64,000 bases of DNA. Source: Enoplolaimus lenunculus (Eukaryota > Nematoda > Enoplea > Enoplida > Thoracostomopsidae). Below the pieces are notes generated by a model. The model was not told where the DNA came from. It saw only the letters and a list, made by a program, of their open reading frames with translations, and made no database searches. Made by a program: the position numbers and the translations under genes. How positions within the stretch are numbered: position 1 is the stretch's first letter; each line of letters begins with the position of its first letter. Location of the stretch: NCBI GenBank assembly GCA_030248215.1, contig JASANG010002769.1, forward strand, positions 40,177-104,176. Direction: 5' to 3'. Below, piece after piece: positions 1 to 12,600 of the stretch.

Positions 1-685
1 GTTGCACTTTTTGCAACTAAATATGCGCAATTTTGCGTAAACACCGAGGCGTCGCTACAAAACAGTATTTTCCAGCCGCAAACTAACAATTTCGCTATTC
101 CGAGGTCCTAAAGCCGTTATTCTGGCTGACGGATGGCTGTAAACTACAATTTGCACTCAATTCACTAAAATTCGTAATGCTCGTAATACTCGTAATATAT
201 GTCCGATAGAAAGATGTCCGAATGCGCACTAAAAACTAGCTAAGCCAATAGAATTATTATTTAGCCGGAAAAACTCAAGGGGTAGCTCGAAAAATTGGCA
301 GAAATAAGTTGGGGAATTTTGGGGAGGTTTTTGGTAAATTTAAAGGTTTTGAATAGGAAAATAGAATGCGCGAGCAAAAATAACCCAGAATATAAGAAAT
401 AACGAATACAGGCACAATATAAGGCAAAATAACGGCACATTCATAAACTACTAAAATCGACTTAACTCAAACAAGTACAAAGCGACGGTAATGTCGCATA
501 AAAGCGGGTTTGCAAGCATTAGAGGCCACGGGAGGACATAAACAGAGCCCGCGGCAATCGAGGGCGGGGGAACTGTGGTTGCAGGGCAACCACAGGACCC
601 CTGCCCGACAAAGCATACGGCGTTGCAATAATAGTTTGTGAATCGGTACGCCAACGCCATATATGCTTTTAGTTTCCTTTTGCAG
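1..685. other. Non-coding flank upstream of the first recognisable TRAPPC11 exon
   Basis: No exon for the TRAPPC11 N-terminus (roughly 65-70 residues expected before the first visible exon) could be found here. That exon probably lies left of the window, or is too divergent to see by eye. Positions 1-117 are open in frame 1 but match nothing I recognise. Around 195-220 there are two ATGTCCGA words, similar to the GTCCGC hairpin words in the PGS1 intron near 40,100. The region immediately before 686 ends in a pyrimidine-rich stretch and CAG, a normal splice acceptor. Confidence 0.5.
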
Positions 686-3600
686 CGGACATCTTACGAC
701 GATTACTATCCACGTGGAATACTTAAATGCAGTTGGATGTGGAAACATTTGTACTGTGTGCCAGCGGCAGTGATAGTATTTTTCGACTTGGACTGGGATC
801 ATCCGAACTGGACTGAAAAACAACTTGCGTGTGCGTCGAAAGTTCAGACTGTTAGGTAAATTAAAAGCCATTTTCTAAACCCGGCACTAGACTAGATTTA
901 AGTTTATATAAACTTAACTTTGTTTTGGGTGTATGATGCTGTGAATTTTGGTATAAAGCAAAGCAAACTATTTCGCTTTATCGACGTTAATAGCTTTATT
1001 TCAAGTTACTATGTAAATGGTTTTAGGCATAGCTTGGAAGGAAGAAACACACGTGTTGCAGTTGTACTAATTCAAACAAAACCGCCGTTGCCACCTGGTA
1101 TGTGTGATATATGATAGATAGATATCCATTGAAAGAGAGCTCGAGGTGTTTCGACACAGTTGGTCCGTCACACCGTCTCTGAGTGATATATGAAGTGATT
1201 TGTTTCAAGCGTAAAAGTTACTAACAATATTTTACTAGCCATATGTCTGTTTGGGTGCACAGACTATCAATAAAGTTATGCTGCTAAGGGAGTGAGACGG
1301 GGTTGACAGCCCGGTTTTTGGCTGGCATTTCCGTTGTTTGAACATTAAAACTAGGGTGGAAACAAAAGTTGTCGGTTCGGCTGCAGATTCGACAAAAATT
1401 GAAGGTTCGGAGTCGGTTTCAGTTACGTTTTAAAATGTCGGATGCTGCAATATGTAGAAAGTACGGTTTGTGTTTCTAAAATTGTGTTGAAACAGGCTAA
1501 ATTTTTTTCGAAAACTTTTAGTACTTGCGGCGAGAACCTGGGTCCATTCTTGAATGAATTCAGGTTTCAATCTTGCAAAATTTAGATGTTTATGTTGCCT
1601 GCAAAGGATTAGGCTTGCTTTTCCGGTGTCACGAAGTGCCCCTATGAAAGTGTGCCCCTCGGGCAAATTTTTTTATAAAAATGTGCCCACGGGCAAATTT
1701 TATAGAAAAAATAATGAAAAAGTGTAACCCCTCCACCGCAATTTGTTGCAGATACGCTTGAAGCTTTTGCTTGAAGGAGTAGACACAATTCTGGTGATTC
1801 CATTTTATTTACAATATGGTCTCTAATGTGTTGGTGAACAGTTTGGCCCATGTGAAGATCAGGGCAGCACCGTTTTCTCCGCGGGACGGCAATTGAGAAA
1901 GCTTAAGCGTTAGACTATTTTTTTGCTTTAGGCTTAGGCTTAGGCTTGTGTATAGGTTAATCCTAACGCTTAGGCTTAGGAATATGCATGTACTACTGAG
2001 GTATGAGAGAGCCTGAAAATAACCGTTTCCTTGCGCCAACAGTTTCTTAATTTTAGCTGCATCTGGATGTTACAGTAGCAGACAGCGCTAATCGTACATG
2101 GGGATGGCCAAGTCAGGTTGAGAACGAGTTGTCTGACATTGAAATACACAACTCTGAAACCGCCTCTGTTCGTAGTGATGCTTTCTGTCACAAAAGGTTT
2201 AAATTGCCGGGGGGGGGGGGCAAATTTTTATAACGGGGGCACTTTTTCATTAAGTTTCTCTACAAAAATTTACCCGGGTCTACATTTTTATATGAAAAGT
2301 TACCCAGGGGCCATATGGGTTCAGATCGGATTCGCAATCCGTTAAATCGTGGGTTCGTTGCCACCCTGCTGAAAACTAACGTCTGTTTTGTGAAATTGAA
2401 ACAATATTACGTCTTTTTAGGTGAAGACGTCAAAGCTGCCGAACGCGCTCAAGAACTTTGTCAAACATGTGATCTGTCGCCAAAATCTCTCTTTGTTCTG
2501 CCGCACACTGACAATTTGTTTGGATACATTTTAAGGTTTATAAGAATCATAAAATGGCTCTGAAATTTGATCTAATAAACTGAATTAAACAAAAGTTGTA
2601 TTTAACAAGCAAAAGCAGGAGTCCGGCTGTTAACTTATACAATTGTTTAAGATTACCGAAACATATATGCTGTTTCCCGTTCCGTTAGTTTTATCGCGTT
2701 CATATATTCTTATTGAATATGTCTAGTTGGTTTTGGCCGTTATATTGAAACTGTATTTAGAGTAAATGTTGGTTTTTAGGCTTGAGCAAGCATTTTATGA
2801 ACTTGGTCAAGGCTATTACCAAGCGGAAGTCAAGCGAATAAAGTCACGTAAAGATTCATTGAACAAGGATAGACCGAATCACCAAGTATGCTTAATATTT
2901 GTGCATGAAAAGTTTTAAGTTTCTTATGTGTTTCCAATGTTTCTGCTGTTGCAGAAAGATTTGGATATTCACGCGGACGTGTGTACTGCGTACGCGGTAC
3001 ATAATGTTACTTTTGTCAATTTTTAATTGAGTATGAGTTGAAGCATATGAGGGTATTATTTTTACTTGAGCTGGTTATTCTGGAATTGTTTTGCAAATAA
3101 GAGGTTATCACTTTACAGTACAGCGTTGTTTCAGATTTTATTGGTTCGCTACAATTTCAAGTTGGCGTATTTATTGGAAATTAAACAAGATACCCACGCG
3201 GCGCTGAAGTACCACTTTTGATTTTGTTTATGTTTAGGTTGGTTCGTTCTAGCGTAGGTTAACATTATAACTTTGTATTCATTGGAATACTTTTTACGTT
3301 TTTACCATATTGAAATTTGAAAATTATTCAATGGTAGCAGTGGTGTTGTTGTTGGTGATACTGTTTTGCGAACGACTAGGAATTTTGCGCTTTTCAGATG
3401 CGCTGATGCCCGAGACAGATCTGGAAACAGACCTGACAGTGGAGGCTCCATATAAGGAAAGATATCGATCATAGCATTTGTAGTCTTTGCTCTAATCTTA
3501 ATAATTTAAGGTCGTACAAACAAGGATACACGCATCTGTGTGATATCCGCCCGAGCAAATTGAACGCATTGCAGTTGCGTGTTGTATCGGCATTTTTTAA

Positions 3601-6600
3601 TTACAAGGTTGGTATTAATTATTAAGTTTAGTGCTATAGCTAAACGGAATAGCAGAATATATACATTATATACTTATATATGACCTATGCGCCAGTGATG
3701 GGAGGTTCGATCTCGCTAAGCCTCTGGTTTTTGAGTCTCTGTGGTTTGGAACTGAGACCAGAAGTCCAAAATTCAGCATTTGAAAATTTTATCTTTTTCG
3801 GTGATGACCAAAAATTGATCGAGACCGAGACTTTTCATGTCCGGCTAGCCGAAATCGCTCAGCCCTGCTATGCACATTGGGCAAGTTTTGGCAGCGAGCA
3901 CTTGCAGAATGCTGATGTTGCTTTTAGGTCCACGTTTTGTTCGAAAACCCTTTGGTGAGGTGTACTGCGTGGTGGACTTAACTGAGAATGAGACTATCCG
4001 TAATTCTAATCCCGATAGCACAAGTGATAACTTATTTGCTTTCCTCCGGACCGCGCTAATGCCAATTTAATAGAATTTAAAGGTCCCGCTTTGTTGCCGT
4101 TAATAATAGTGAGCGAAGCTCGGGGTTTCGCGAAGCGTTTTATGTTTTCTACTCAAGGATCGAAAAATTTATCACTGAACCGATTTTGATAAACTTTATT
4201 GGTTTGAAAACTTTTGATCCTGTCGTGTTCACCTCGCATTCGGGTTCTAAAGTTTAACCTTTTGTAAACTACAAGCTCTGATTATTTCGGTTACAAACGA
4301 TTTTATTTCCATTATAAAGGGTTTTCGAATTTGAGAATCTGAGTGAATTGTTTACAGAACAAATAAATCAGTAGCTAGCTACTAACTAATTAGCATATTA
4401 ACATATTGGTTAAACATAAATAATGACATTTTAAATTACTTCCTGATCATTAGGGGTACAAGCAGGGTGCAACTGGAATTCCGGTTGTGGCACTTTTTTA
4501 CCCTCCGTTTACGGTAAATTTTTACCGGATTTAAAATCCCGGTAATGAAATTTGACTGGTGGAAATTAAGATATTTTAATAAAAAATGACGATAAAAATT
4601 AAATAGATTTCATTCGTATAGTATTTAAACCGTGATAATCGCCGAAAATTAAATATCGAAGGTAGGCTTTGCTTGCGTGGATTTTGAAAATCTAAAATAC
4701 AGCAGATAAACTGAATGCCTATCCAACTAGGGTTATTTCACCAATAATATTGAAAAAAGAAAATTAAGATGAGTTTTTCGGTGGCATGTATTTTTCATTT
4801 TCCGTTACGTTTCCGGTATTTTTTTAAATTCCGGTTCCGGTAAATTGTCATTCCGGTTTTGGTAAATTGTCATTCCGGTTGCACCCTGGCACCGATGTGA
4901 TTTCAGTACTAAAGGCTTTTTAGGTGCGAGGAATCTGAATAAATTGTTTATAAACAGCCAAACAGGGATCGACCGGATATCCGGTTCCGGCTAATATCCG
5001 GCACAAGCGACATCCGTATCCGGTTCCGGCATCCGGTATAACCCTACCGGATACCGGATATTTTCGGTTGTGGTTCCAAATATCATAAAGCTGCTTTTTA
5101 CATGTCGAAATACTAGATGTTTTTCAGCGATTGCAATTTCGGACAAGTCAAGAGTGGACACTGACATTGAATGAAAAATCCAAGCCAAAAATTAATCTTA
5201 AATAAATACACAAATACATATGTTTGCACGATTTAAATACTTTCAACAGTGTACAAATTTATACCATATATCCGGTTAACATTCGGCTCCGGTTCCGGTA
5301 CTAAAATTACCATCCGGTTCACGTATCCGGTAAAATTAATATCCGGTCGATCCCTGCAGCCAGAGGGGTAAATGAATAGCTAGCTGCTAACTAATTTGGG
5401 TTTTTGCTGTGCTAACTATAGCAGTTGATTTCGGGAATATATCATTTTCATAAGCGTATGCGCGCTATTGGCTTTAGTGTTTTCGGGCATGAGAAATATT
5501 TTAAATATAGCATTTAGAAATTCCAACAACTTCAAATTAGCTGCTCGATAATTAGTATCTGCGGAACGTGAGATGTGACAGTAACGTTATTACCTTATAC
5601 ACAGTGTACTACCGGATATCCAGTTCCGGCTTAATATCTTTCAACAACCGATATCCGGTATCCGGTATATACCTACCGGATACCGGATATTTACGGTTGT
5701 GGTTCTGAATACCATAAAAATGCTTTCGACAAACGGACGCATTTGACATCTCGCTGCGATTACCTTTCTGGGCAAGTTCAACTGTTAAGTTTTTCACTAA
5801 AAATAGAATGAAAATTGCAAGATAACAATTAATTTTAATTCGGTGAACATATGCTTTTGTGTGACTCAATTACTTTCTACAGTGCTCATATTTACATGCT
5901 ATATTCGGTTAATTCCGGTTTCGGTAAAAAAATGTAATATCCGGTTCGGTATCCGGTAAGTTAATATCCGATCGCACCTTGCTTATAACACCTATGGGGT
6001 TACTATACAATTAAGTGTTGTATCTTCGCTCAATATAGTTTCACTACGATCAGTTTCTAAGCCTAAACGTAAAGCTTGCCCTAATCTAAGTCTGTTATTT
6101 TTCCAGCTGAAATGTGTGGACCTAAATTTCTTGTGGAAGGAAAGTACAACAAGTACCAAGGCAAAAATGTCATTTTCGGTCTCAACATCAGACAACATCT
6201 GTAGCCAGGGTGCGACCGGATAATGATTTACCGGATACCGGATACGGATATTAAATTTCTTACTGGAACAGGAACCGGATACACGGATATTGTATATGTT
6301 AAAATAATTTATTTTTTCGCTGTATTTTTATTTTAGTGTGCTCAAATTTTTCGTATGTTTAAAGTTGATAATTGCTGCGCATAAACTGAAATTATTCAGT
6401 ACAAAATGCGTTTAACTCTCGCTCACTTGCATAAGTTAAAAGTAGCTGAAAACGTATCAAAATTTGAACTTCTTGGCTTGCACAGAAATGTAATCGCAGC
6501 AAGATATTATTGACGATCACCTGTAAAACGCAGTTTTATGATATTCGGCACCACAATCATAAATATTGTATCCGGTAGGTTTATACCGGATACCGGAACC

Positions 6601-9600
6601 GGATACGGATATCCGTTTGCCGGATATTACACCGGAAGCGGATATCCGGTCGCACTCTGTCTGTAGCATTGTTTGCTAACTAATGTATCGCAAATAGATC
6701 TTTTACATATTGTGTTGTTGTTATTATTTAGATATGCAAATTGTGTTTTCAACATAGTACTCCGCTGGACGCAATTGGTCAGTTTAAAAAGTTATCGGAG
6801 ACGTTCAAAGCGAATCACGACTATGCGGAACTAGAGTTTGAAATGCTTGCGTGGACGTCGAAACAGTAATAGCAGACGACTGTTTTTGTTTTTCATCAAA
6901 ACATGGAGCAGAATATAACTTTTAGCTTTGCTTCTGGATACCGCATATCCATTAAATTTGTAGAATTACTTTGCTTTAGCACCTTAGTTGGGAGAAAGGA
7001 TTTGTACGGAATGTTTTGTATTCTAATCAGAACACACCTGAAACTTTGTAACTGGATCTGTGTGACTTAATTAGTGTTACTTATGTTGAGTTTTTGGCCA
7101 ACCGCCTTCCGTTTACGGGAGGAGATACTTGTTATAAAGAAATGGAAGGTATTCTGGTTTTATTCTTTGTTTTACAGAATTTTCTTGGCTGTATGTTGGT
7201 GCATAAAGAAGCATTATCGGCTCTGGGATAGATACTTTAAGCAAACAGTGTTTTTTTCTGCATATCTGCACCCAGCCTGCCGCATTAGTTACAATTAGGG
7301 ATATTATCAGTTCAATATTGTGTTTTTATGATTTTCACATTTAAGATGCAGGTCGTAAAGCCGTAGTACGTAAAGTAGACGTTATCGTGAAAGTTTTAAA
7401 TTTTTATTTCGCAATATTACTGAGGAATTTTTTCTACTTGCAGCGTTTTGGCTTTTGTTTTTATTACACTTTTAACGGTAGTACATACATATAGTTTTTG
7501 TTTAATGGAAGCAAACTTAGGATTTGTGGCTCTTGACTTGTTGTGGTTAAGGTGGTAGAATGGGACCTCTCTGGATCTGCCCAGGGTGCAAGCGGAACAG
7601 GATTGTATCGGAATCGTAACAGCAAATTTTGTGACTATACGACTGATAATTAGATTTAACAAATATGTTCTCGTTTGAAAAACATGATAGTTACAAGCAA
7701 TTACTGTGTACGATATTTTTTATTTTTCGGCCAGTTTGCTGTACACACAATTCACTATATAGAATGTTCATTTTGAACCATCAGCAACCATATACGTATA
7801 TGTTATCATAGCTCATGTTTATACTTTGACCTCAGTTGGCATTGGATCGGGGCCTTGGGCTACGGTCCCGGCCCCGGTAAAAACTTGGCCCCTAGGCAAC
7901 TTTACCGTAAAGTATGCTTGGTAGCAGCGCACGTGTCAAGATATAGTTGAGTTCGGAACCCTATACGCGCCTTTGTTTCAGCTATTAGTAAAACCAGTCC
8001 GATGTTTCGATCGTTTCTGCATGGAGTAGACTGACAGACTTTACTAGAGGCGTTAATTAGTATCCTGCGAATGTTTATAGATATGCGATATTTGGAGATT
8101 TATTTGACACCGCCATTGCTGGCGGTCTAGCTGCAATTCAAACACAACATCCAGGATTCTATTACAAATCTGCGGCGAATAATGCGATTGCGCGCAGGCT
8201 CGCTTGCCCACCGCAATCGACAGAGCCGTATCCAAACCCTGATCCACTTGAAGGAATAGATCAGGTATTTTTGGACGGTTGCCTACAGGCGTCTATCTGG
8301 GTTAACGCAGGTTGTTAAGTCTATCGAGATTTTTTAAGTTAGTATTCTCACGTGTACCCGGGATCCTAACGCCGCTAACCGCTAGTTATCTTGTTTATAA
8401 CTCGCGTTTTTCTAGTCAGGTACGAGAACGGTGTTTGTGCTGTAGCTGTTTTAGATTTTCTAGGGAGATTTTCTAGACTGAATTCTATGGGCAACGGCCA
8501 TGGCGTACGAGAACTGTTGGCGCCGCGGCTCCAGAAGCCCTTGTGGACACGGCGGAACGACGAGGGATCGCGGCGTTACAATGGCACGAGCGTAATGTTG
8601 ACCATGGACCGATTATAGTCGCGCTTTTGACGAATGCAATGAATAATTTTAAACGCTATCGATGTCCGCGTATGAAACGATTCATTATGGTCCAGTTAGG
8701 CGAAGAGTATCTAGCGGCGGAAGAATTTGTTAAAGCGTTGCAGTTGTTCAGGTTTGGTTGGTGGCTTGTGGAGTGAGGTGGGAAGGGGTTGTGTTGAATT
8801 TTCAAGCACTGATTATTGTTTGGTAAAACTAAGACAAATTGCTATCAGAAACATAAATGTCCGTATTCTCAAATGTATGTAGTGCCTATCACATGTTGGC
8901 GATAGGTCTTGTAACTTTCGAATTAGCAAACCGTGAGCTTTTAAAATAAGTACATTATGTTACACATTACCCTAAATCTGTTTGACATTTTGAGATTTGC
9001 AATTTCAAGAGATCGTCAGTTTGAAACCTATCACTAAACTAGTAATAGGCGCTATACGCATTTGAGAATAGGGGTCAACGTTTCAGGTAATTTTTTTGCT
9101 ACAAAGCTGTGTTTGTATAATTTCCAATCGAATTCTGTTTGTTTAAAGGTAGTTACGCTATCTGTTGTGTGAACATCAATAGGCGCTGGGGACGCTCAGT
9201 TGTTGTGCTGGGACACATGAGTGTTTCAGGAAAAGGCATATTTTTCGATACAGTTGGCACAAATTTAGCTATTTTTACTTCAAAGTATCCGCATATGTCT
9301 GGATTGTAGTGTTCGCTTTGCAGTCATACTATATGGGAATATCGAGCAGAACGTTGGTATCTGCCGTTACAAGAGGTTTTGCTACGCGCGCTCAATTGCT
9401 CATACGCAACAGTGAACATTAAAGAGTACATTACACTTAGTCTTGAGTTGCTGGGCAAACACTGTACAATCGTAGAAGATACGCGAAAAACAATTCAGTC
9501 AAATTTGATGCGAATTTTTGCTGGGAATTTGCCACAGCCGGACCCGGATTTGTCTGAGGTAAACCCGCTAGAGGTTTGAAAATGGTTGAACTCTGAAAAA

Positions 9601-12600
9601 GTGGATGGCTAGGCTGTTCATTTGAAAATGCTCTTAACCATGGAAACGTAAGCGTAGCGTTATAAAGCATGTCCATGTAATATGAAAGAAGGTGTCTGCT
9701 AAATTCGGTGTGCACGGGATTCGCAGTGCATAAACTATGTGCAGATTTTATGCGGTTATCTGTATTAAAAAATTTTAGTTAGAATTAATTCGTGAAGAAA
9801 TGTTTTTCAGTTTGTAAAGAACATTCTGGAACATTAATTTTGGATTTGAATGAAAATTGCACAAACACTATTCAGACGTAAAGCGCATGCAGCAAGAACT
9901 AGCAGCTGCAAATTTCACGTGCCTGACTTTGACAACTAGAACCTATGACTTCAACTTCCGCGTGTAAGTTATATTTGTAAACCCTTTCACAATAGTTGCA
10001 GTTGTAATTTTTTGATGTAAAAACTTGCACGTGTGAATATGGCCTAAGCTATTTTATTTCGTTTTGTGTAAGAGCGTTGTCGAAACAGCAACTTCCAGTT
10101 GGCGACGTGAATTGGGAGAACGCAATTTTTTTATGATTCAAATGCAAAATATTTCGTCGTGTGTTGAGGCGCGTGCTACGTTTCATACCGCTCAGATTAG
10201 TGTCAATCAACCAATACAAGTCTATGTCTATCTGCGGTTGCTGGCTCCGTTTCCGATTCAGTTTTCCAAGCTTTCCATCCGGTTTAATAACGAGGTAAAC
10301 GTATAGTGGTTGATACAGGCGCATAGTAAGGGGAGCAGTGTGGGACAGATCTTCGCCTGAATCATGAAGTAAAAAATATGTAGCGAAGCGGAACGTTTTA
10401 GCCAATCGCGGATCTTAATTTCGTTTGATTTCTCGCTGGCTTTGTTGAACAGTTTTTTTGCTATTATATATCGCGCTGCCTCACCATTAGAAACATTTGG
10501 TTCGGCCGCTGCGTCGGTCCTTTATTTTACAAAGCAACTATCCTTGAGGAGTGGCGCCGTTTGAAAATGTGAGGATTAAACGCAACTACATTTTACGAGC
10601 ATTCGCATTAATTGTTCCTATCGGTGCTTTTACATGACAGGCATATGATTCGCTGTGTATCGCGAGTGACGACCCATCAAATTGTGGTTTCGGTTACCGT
10701 CCTGACCACATTTCTTCTACCAGGTCTAGCTCGTCGCCAAATGACCTATACTTGCGAACTAATAAAGTTCACTCGTTTGTGTTTGAATTTTATCCGAATC
10801 AGCAAGATACTGATAAAATGATTGAGGTAAGAATATTCGATATAATTATCTGTCATCGGCTTAGCACATGTTTACGTTTAGTCAACAAGTTTATATGCCT
10901 TACTCTTAGTCGATGTTATAATCGTATGTAACTGCCATCTGCGTAAATGTGGACGCTTGGAGTTATTCAATAAACTTTCTAGTCATATATACTTTTACAG
11001 ATAGCATCCATTGGGCTTGATATTGGTGAAAAGCATTCAAATATCTATGGGACGCTGCATTGGGACGGCGCTGGAACCGACAACGGAACTGGTCATTGGC
11101 CAACGCCGGAATATTTGGTTGCACTGTCTGTTAAAGATCCGATGGAAAAATTAATATATTATCCGAGTGTCAGGTACCATGGATAATTTTTTATCGACTG
11201 GCACCGCACAGTGGTAGATAACATTAAAAGTATCTACAAGTATAGCGCCACCATAATTCTACGAATTAAACGTAAACGTACGCGGCTATAACAGTTTTTG
11301 TCAAAGATAAAGGTTGTTTTGAATCGTTATGTGTTAAAAACTTTGTATTGTAGAATGAACCACTTAAATATGAACAGTTATATTTTAATTATTTATGTGG
11401 TATTTCAGTGTACTCAAAATTGAACCTCGTGTGCCAAAACTGGACGTATCGATAGAGCATGATCAGCCGATGCTTGTAGGTGAACAGTATCCTTTACTAC
11501 TCAAGATTAAACTCGACGAAGCAGCACGAGTTGAAGATTTTAAGTATGTTTCTTTCGATTCAAGATTTTTTGGTTTGGCTTCGGTCATGTGCACACGTAT
11601 AACGAAATGTCCTAGTTTTTCCTGACAGGTATTCGTTATTTTATTATATTTGGTTCGGGTAAAATACTTGGTTAATGGTTATAACTGTGTTTAGCAGTAT
11701 TCTGGATTAATATTGCGAAATACGTGTTTAAAGCTTCTTTGATATATTACTTGCTGGAGCTCCTATGCTTTTCCCGCACACTTTGGCTTAACTAGGACAG
11801 ATGCTTTCCTATGTGTAAGCCTAAGCCTTTTCGTATGTCTGGGCCAAAGTTAAAATCTTCAAACATTAAGTTGAGGAAGTGTGCAATAGTGGTGATATGT
11901 GCTGTATCCGTTTGAGAATGTGAACCTGTTATTTGAGGTAAAATATTATTGTAGGTTTGAAGTGAACACATACGTCGACGTTGAATCGCTTGAAATAGAA
12001 AACGCATCAGGTATTAGTTTTCTCGGTTTCATTTTACAATTTATGTGAAAGTTAGTTTAAATTAAATTTTTATGGTTTGCATATTTTTTAATAAATGAGA
12101 AAGTTGTGTTCATATAGCTCAAAATTGTCTGAAATTCTCCTCGCATACTTCGTTTTGCCTTGAAATCGGAGTATTTGCTGATAGGAATATTGTCATGTGA
12201 ATTTGGAACAGAGACGTTGTTTTGTATGGCCTTCTTTGAGTTATTTTTTAGTTTACATTTCAATTGATAATGGAAAAATTGAGCTCAGCAAGTGCAACGA
12301 TTATCTTGGGGCTGTTGATTGTGATGCCGAGGTATGGACTTTGCGAATTTCTTAACACTTCTAGCAGTGTATTGTTTAAAAAGACGGGTCATCATATCCA
12401 ATCGTTTTGTAAGGGTTGTGGTCCTGGTTGCAGAGAATCTAAGAATACGATGAAACGTTGATTATGCGTACTGAATGTATATAGTTTTGTCATTGTTATT
12501 AAACGTTTACATTCTAAACAGTTATTGCAGTACCTTACTATTTTGCGAAATATTTCAGGTGACAAAGACTGTATTACTTCGAAGCGATCATGTACTTAAA

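Noticed and set aside
467-871. 134-residue minus-strand open frame
   Set aside because: It lies opposite the first recognised TRAPPC11 exon and has no recognisable features, so it is a shadow frame.
1921-1985. True telomere
   Set aside because: Short, degenerate and inside a TRAPPC11 intron.
10049-10405. 118-residue minus-strand open frame
   Set aside because: Complementary to the TRAPPC11 exon 10073-10294, which has clear homology and matching splice phases.
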